Below are positions 7,765 to 11,536 of a stretch of 11,536 bases of DNA, one piece after another. The notes below the pieces were generated by a model. The model saw only the letters and a list, made by a program, of their open reading frames with translations, had not been told where the DNA came from and did not search any database. Position numbers and translations under genes: made by a program. The DNA is from Chitinophagaceae bacterium (GTDB taxonomy: Bacteria; Bacteroidota; Bacteroidia; Chitinophagales; Chitinophagaceae): assembly GCA_003136915.1 (NCBI GenBank), contig PLEB01000102.1, positions 9,529 to 21,064 of the forward strand, written 5' to 3'. The first letter of the stretch is position 1. The number at the start of each line of letters is the position of its first letter.

Positions 7765-9126
7765 TTATTTTTTTTCATTCTTTAATCTGGAATCAGGCAT
7801 CCTGGTTTTTGCCGGCGCATTGCTGTACAAGTCAGGATTCACTTTGGCGCTGTCACCCTGATAAACCCAGGTAATATGGTTGATATATTTATTGAAAACG
7901 CGATCCACATCCGCAACGCTTACCTTTTCCATATCATCTTTGATGGTTAGGGCGCGGCGCCAGTTGTTATGCAAAATTTCATTGGAAGCAAGTGTTGTTG
8001 CCTGCGCGGAATTGGTTTCCATCCTGTAATAGAAACCGGTAATATAGGTTGTCTTTCCATTTTTAACTTCCTTCGGTGTAAACCCTTCTTTTTTTGTTTT
8101 GTCAATCAATTGGTCAATCACCGCTTTGTATTTATCCGGATTGGTTGTGGATACAAAAATTGCAGTAGAAGGAGATAATCCGCCATTGAAAACTACATAG
8201 GGAGCATAAGACAATCCATTATTCGTTCTCACTTCCAGAAAGTCGCGTTGGCTGAAAATTCGAACGGCCAGGACGTATGCGTTGTAATCCGGCGTCCCCG
8301 GCAGGGGTCCCCCCGTTATACCTTCTATATAATTGGTGGCGAGTTCCTTTTTCTCTGATTTAAAAGTATTCTTTTCAGGGATATAATTATACCGGCTGAC
8401 ATTGAACGGGTTTCCCTGCGGAATATTTTCAGTCAGGGTCTGAATCATTTTTTCGAGTTTGCCGCGGTCAATCTCTCCAACAACAACAACCAACATTCTT
8501 GACCGGGTGAGGAGGGATGTATAATAGGCTTTTGTTTCCACAGCATCCAGTTTACTCACAGTTTCTTCGGTTCCATTGGGATCCTTCGAATAATCTTTCC
8601 CTGCATAAGCAGTTTGCTTGGCTAGTTTGTCTATGGATTCGTCCGGCTGGGACGCCCTTGATTTCAACTGGTTGATTGCATCCTGTTTAATACGATCAAA
8701 CTCCTTGCTGTCAAATAGGGGAGATGTAAATGCATCTATGTAAAGGGGCCAGACTGTTTCCAGGTCACTGCTGATGCAATTCAATCGCAGGGAGGAAAAA
8801 TCCATTTCTGAGGTTCCGTCGATTTCAGCACTGACTTTATCGAGCTTATTCTTAAAACTGTTTTTATCATCTTTCGTGGTACCGCATTCCGTTAACGCGG
8901 TCATGGCCAGCTTTTCAATTCCTGCTTTGTCCGCGGGATAATTCTGAACACCCCCTTTCAGGATAATGAGCACCTCCACAATTTCATTTCCGCTGGGTTG
9001 AACAATAACTTTTACTCCGTTCACCATCATCTCATAAGCATCTTTGTTCTGGGCGCCTGCCGGCAAAACAATGGCCACCCCCAGCATGATGCCTAAAAAT
9101 ATTTTTATTATCCGTTGAATGTGCAT
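7765..9126 (-). CDS. M16 family peptidase-like subunit lacking the zinc site (R/Y subunit), exported
   Basis: The 453-residue product has the M16 (pitrilysin/processing-peptidase) two-half layout. An N-terminal signal peptide has a basic start (IQRIIK), a hydrophobic core (about 9-22) and a likely cleavage site at AGA|Q (25|26), so the protein should act in the periplasm or at the envelope. Where catalytic members carry HXXEH, this one reads AGIEKLAMTALTECGTT (68-84) with no His, so the zinc site is absent. The C-terminal half keeps the substrate-binding Arg/Tyr pair in VRTNNGLSY (R300 and Y307). This is the pattern of the non-catalytic partner in split M16B proteases. Its partner is the HXXEH protein encoded 18 bases upstream on the same strand. 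The ATG at 9126 (minus strand) is chosen because it gives a complete signal peptide. Its substrate is unknown. Confidence 0.9.
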   Translation of the reverse strand: MHIQRIIKIFLGIMLGVAIVLPAGAQNKDAYEMMVNGVKVIVQPSGNEIVEVLIILKGGVQNYPADKAGIEKLAMTALTECGTTKDDKNSFKNKLDKVSAEIDGTSEMDFSSLRLNCISSDLETVWPLYIDAFTSPLFDSKEFDRIKQDAINQLKSRASQPDESIDKLAKQTAYAGKDYSKDPNGTEETVSKLDAVETKAYYTSLLTRSRMLVVVVGEIDRGKLEKMIQTLTENIPQGNPFNVSRYNYIPEKNTFKSEKKELATNYIEGITGGPLPGTPDYNAYVLAVRIFSQRDFLEVRTNNGLSYAPYVVFNGGLSPSTAIFVSTTNPDKYKAVIDQLIDKTKKEGFTPKEVKNGKTTYITGFYYRMETNSAQATTLASNEILHNNWRRALTIKDDMEKVSVADVDRVFNKYINHITWVYQGDSAKVNPDLYSNAPAKTRMPDSRLKNEKK

Positions 9127-9144
9127 GGTTGAATAATTTAAAAT

Positions 9145-10512
9145 TTATAAAGCGGGTTTGAAATCCGCAGATGCATTGAATTTTTTGTTCATGGCCGGAT
9201 TGATGATCATGCCGGCTACATAAGGCTTGCCGGTGATATAGCGGTTCACAAACCGTTTGATATCGTCCCTTGTAATTTTTTGGCAATTGCTTTGATAGTC
9301 AGTAAAATAATCGAGACTGGTGCTACACCAATTATAAGTAACATCGTCCGGCAGTTCGGATGGTTTCTCTTTTTGACGGATCGCATTGCGCCGCATAATC
9401 TGCTTGGCATCTTCCAGCTGTGCATCTGTGAAATAATCGTCGTTTCCCCATTGCTTTACCTGGTTCAATATTTCATCATTGCATTCCTTTAGTTTGCCCG
9501 GATTGGGAATGAAGAAAAGAAAGACAGGTCCCACATATTTAAGGGTTTGGTACTCCGCGTCGGCAGCGCTGGTAAGGCCCTTATCCACAAGCGCCTGCTG
9601 CCATTTGGAGGAGTTCATTTTAAGAATAGTGAAAAATACATCTGCTGCTATTGTTGAAGCTGAATCATGGCGGGTGTCCGGTCCCTGCCACCAGAACATT
9701 TCGAACGGGGTTTGGGCAATCGTGGACTCCTTCACAAAGTATTGTGTTGAGGTTAAGGGTGTAAATTCAGGAATTGGAAATTTTACCTGCGGATCGAATC
9801 CGCTGGATTCCCAGCTGCCGAAAATACTTTCCGCTTTGGCAAAAGCATCCTCATGTTTTATATCCCCGCAGATCACCAGGATGGAATTGTTTGGAAAATA
9901 ATATTTGTTCTTGATGATCATCATTTTTTCAGGTGTGGCCGTATTGATCACTTCGTGGATGCCGATTGGATTCTTGCGTGTTACCAGGTCCCCCCATAGT
10001 TTTTTCTGGCCTTCAAAATATAACTGTGCAAACGGGTTACTTTCCTGCCGCTGGAATTCTCCATCCACAACAGGTCTTTCTTTTTTCATGTCTTCCTCCC
10101 TGTAAATTGGAAAGCGAATGGCAGCATTCATGAAGCGCAGACCGGCATCCAAGCTATCTTTATCAAAGGTGAAAAAGTAATTAACGCGTTCCTCGCGGGT
10201 TGTCCCGTCCCAGAATGCACCGAGTTCTTCTGTGCGTTCCAAAAACTTAGCCTGGTCGGGGTAGTCCTTGTTTGCCTTGAAGAACATGTGCTCAAACAGA
10301 TGGGAAAGCCCGCTGTATTCAGGTCCTTCCGTAAAAGCTCCATTCTTTACAGCGATCTGGATCGTGGCCAGCGGAACTTTACTGTTTTCGATAGCGACGA
10401 CCTCCAATCCATTAGGCATTTTTTCCCAATAATAATTTTGAGGAAGGCGGGGTTGCGCATAATTAGCGCTGGCCAATAATGCCATTGTCCACGTGAAAAT
10501 GATTTTTTTCAT
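9145..10512 (-). CDS. M16 family zinc metallopeptidase, catalytic subunit, exported
   Basis: The 455-residue product carries the inverted zinc motif HLFEH at residues 71-75, giving H71 and H75 as ligands and E74 as general base. Counting 76 residues further reaches E152 (DGEFQRQ), the expected third ligand of HXXEH-X76-E. The N-terminus MKKIIFTWTMALLASANYAQ is a signal peptide with probable cleavage after YA (19|20), so it should work outside the cytoplasm. The C-terminal half lacks the R/Y pair: the corresponding stretch reads VDKGLTSAADAEY. The downstream gene has that pair but no zinc site, so the two probably assemble into one heterodimeric active centre. I chose the ATG at 10512 over an in-frame TTG at 10548, because the latter would put 12 charged or polar residues before a normal signal peptide. 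It lies 49 bases after the permease gene. The substrate is not evident; peptide or small-protein degradation outside the cytoplasm is likely from the family. Confidence 0.93.
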   Translation of the reverse strand: MKKIIFTWTMALLASANYAQPRLPQNYYWEKMPNGLEVVAIENSKVPLATIQIAVKNGAFTEGPEYSGLSHLFEHMFFKANKDYPDQAKFLERTEELGAFWDGTTREERVNYFFTFDKDSLDAGLRFMNAAIRFPIYREEDMKKERPVVDGEFQRQESNPFAQLYFEGQKKLWGDLVTRKNPIGIHEVINTATPEKMMIIKNKYYFPNNSILVICGDIKHEDAFAKAESIFGSWESSGFDPQVKFPIPEFTPLTSTQYFVKESTIAQTPFEMFWWQGPDTRHDSASTIAADVFFTILKMNSSKWQQALVDKGLTSAADAEYQTLKYVGPVFLFFIPNPGKLKECNDEILNQVKQWGNDDYFTDAQLEDAKQIMRRNAIRQKEKPSELPDDVTYNWCSTSLDYFTDYQSNCQKITRDDIKRFVNRYITGKPYVAGMIINPAMNKKFNASADFKPAL

Positions 10513-10561
10513 CAAAGGAATTTTAATTTTATTGAATTCATTTGGCAATCCGGTGCTTTTC

Positions 10562-11374
10562 TCAGAGGTCGCTTTTATAGAACCTCCAGCTTACAAAAAG
10601 TATATAGATCAATAAATAAATCACAGCAAGGGACAGGTACACAGGAACATGCTTTTCCCAGGTGTTCATATGATCAGGAGTCAACATCCTGGGTGCAAAA
10701 GGCTGAGGGATCAGGCGATCCGTTACTTCTTCAGGCAGATAGTCTACCCAGTCCACTTTATATTTATTCCTCCCCAGCGAAACAACGAATTGCTCCACGA
10801 TCATATACAGAAAAAAAATACCCATGGCAAGTCCGGCCCTTCGGATCATCATAGCAAATATTACGGCTATCATGGAATAAGAGAGCAGTTCAACAAAAAA
10901 GAAAATGACAAAGCGGAATTGTTCCCAACCCGGACCTGCAGTTCCCGGTTCACGCGTATGGAAGCCAAAATATAAGCAGGTGAAAAAAACGATACCCGTC
11001 ACAAATAATGAAAGCAGCACGGTTTCCCAAAGTTTGATGGAGATAAACGTTCCCCTGCTCCAGCCGTCAATGATATTCTGCCGATGCGTACGATAGCTAA
11101 ATTCATTTGTTAGGAGGGTGATGATTAAAATGGCAGGAATGAATAGCAGAAGGCCCGCGTTATAAGGAACTGTTTTCCAAACATTCGGAAATGAAAATGG
11201 ATTCCCAAGCAGGTTCTTGCCATTGACTTTGGGAAAAGTATTGTTAGTAACATCGAAGATTACATAATTAAAAGCCGGAATACAAACGATAATAATACCC
11301 AGGAGAATCCAGAACGTGCGGTAGTTCTTCACTTTCATCCATTCGATCCTTGCTGTATGGAGAAATCCGTTCAT
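10562..11374 (-). CDS. ABC-2-type transporter permease
   Basis: The 270-residue membrane protein has about six predicted helices at residues 21-41, 70-89, 114-138, 153-176, 179-200 and 244-263. The cytoplasmic loop after helix 2 reads NEFSYRTHRQNIIDGWSRGTF (90-110), matching the conserved coupling-helix region of ABC-2 exporters (an acidic residue, then a basic TxRQ-like patch and an SR pair). A larger soluble loop lies between helices 5 and 6 (about 201-243). The ATG at 11374 is 2 bases from the stop of the upstream ATP-binding subunit gene, so the two are surely co-translated and form one transporter. The substrate cannot be read from the sequence. Such permeases in Bacteroidota are often annotated only as ABC transporter permease. 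The two M16 protease genes follow on the same strand. Confidence 0.88.
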   Translation of the reverse strand: MNGFLHTARIEWMKVKNYRTFWILLGIIIVCIPAFNYVIFDVTNNTFPKVNGKNLLGNPFSFPNVWKTVPYNAGLLLFIPAILIITLLTNEFSYRTHRQNIIDGWSRGTFISIKLWETVLLSLFVTGIVFFTCLYFGFHTREPGTAGPGWEQFRFVIFFFVELLSYSMIAVIFAMMIRRAGLAMGIFFLYMIVEQFVVSLGRNKYKVDWVDYLPEEVTDRLIPQPFAPRMLTPDHMNTWEKHVPVYLSLAVIYLLIYILFVSWRFYKSDL

Positions 11375-11376
11375 GG

Positions 11377-11535
11377 TTAATTGCTTACATTATTGGTGAG
11401 CGCTATGAATTCAGATTCGAGACTTTTCTTTCGCCGCTGCAGGTGATTCAGCACGGCGCCATGCTCAAAACAAAATTGATTTAAGGCTCCGGCATCCGGT
11501 GGATCTGTTTCAAGGAAAACAAGAAGATTGTTCCC
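11377..11535 (-). CDS. ABC transporter ATP-binding protein, C-terminal fragment (runs off the window)
   Basis: An open frame enters from the right edge on the minus strand and ends with TAA at 11377-11379. It gives 52 residues, beginning NNLLVFLETDPPDAGALNQF and ending SLESEFIALTNNVSN. The stretch RRKKSLESEFIALT (34-47 of the visible part) matches the C-terminal signature seen in many ABC-2-type ATPases, roughly 'SLEdvFl.LT'. The preceding part fits their accessory C-terminal domain. The Walker A, signature and Walker B motifs lie outside the window, so ATPase activity is inferred only from this tail and the adjacent permease. The 2-base spacing to the permease start supports a dedicated ATPase-permease pair. 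Confidence 0.82.
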   Translation of the reverse strand, partial: GNNLLVFLETDPPDAGALNQFCFEHGAVLNHLQRRKKSLESEFIALTNNVSN

Positions 11536-11536
11536 G

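Noticed and set aside
9479..9901. 140-codon plus-strand reading frame opposite the M16 peptidase gene
   Set aside because: It lies wholly antisense to a well-supported gene, and its translation has no recognisable domain and skewed Cys/Ser content typical of shadow frames.
10513..10548. TTG start for the catalytic M16 gene
   Set aside because: It would place 12 extra residues before a normal signal peptide that begins MKKIIF at the ATG at 10512.

Overview
The window comes from a Bacteroidota genome. The gene order murG-murC-ftsQ-ftsA-ftsZ with no ddl gene, the lack of clear Shine-Dalgarno sequences before start codons, the very long FtsZ C-terminal region and the type of ABC-2 permease all point there. 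The FtsZ tail suggests Chitinophagaceae or a near relative. That family-level guess rests on pattern memory, not on a search.

Bases 1-6741 (+ strand) are the distal end of the division and cell wall (dcw) cluster. murG lacks only its first few codons at the left edge. murC overlaps murG by 8 bases, ftsQ abuts the murC stop codon directly, and ftsA and ftsZ follow after gaps of 25 and 33 bases. MurG makes lipid II and MurC adds L-Ala to UDP-MurNAc. FtsQ is a bitopic divisome protein, FtsA the actin-like membrane anchor and FtsZ the tubulin-like ring polymer. A strong intrinsic terminator just after ftsZ (6782-6809) closes the cluster.

Bases 6841-7761 (+) carry a TIGR01777/YfcH-type atypical SDR (NAD(P)-binding epimerase-like protein). 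It ends 3 bases from a convergent gene.

Bases 7765-11535 (- strand) form a second co-directional block. Read 5' to 3' on the minus strand it holds the C-terminal end of an ABC ATPase, a six-helix ABC-2-type permease (2-base gap), an M16 zinc peptidase with an intact HXXEH-X76-E site (49-base gap), and a second M16 protein that lacks the zinc site but keeps the R/Y pair (18-base gap). Both M16 proteins have signal peptides. The pair looks like a split, heterodimeric M16B protease in which each subunit supplies half of the active site. Its tight linkage to an ABC exporter resembles the layout of some peptide-maturation loci, but no precursor peptide or modifying enzyme is visible here.

The window is fully packed with genes. 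The largest gap is the 99 bases between ftsZ and the SDR gene, which holds the terminator. I saw no rRNA, tRNA, CRISPR array, insertion sequence or riboswitch.
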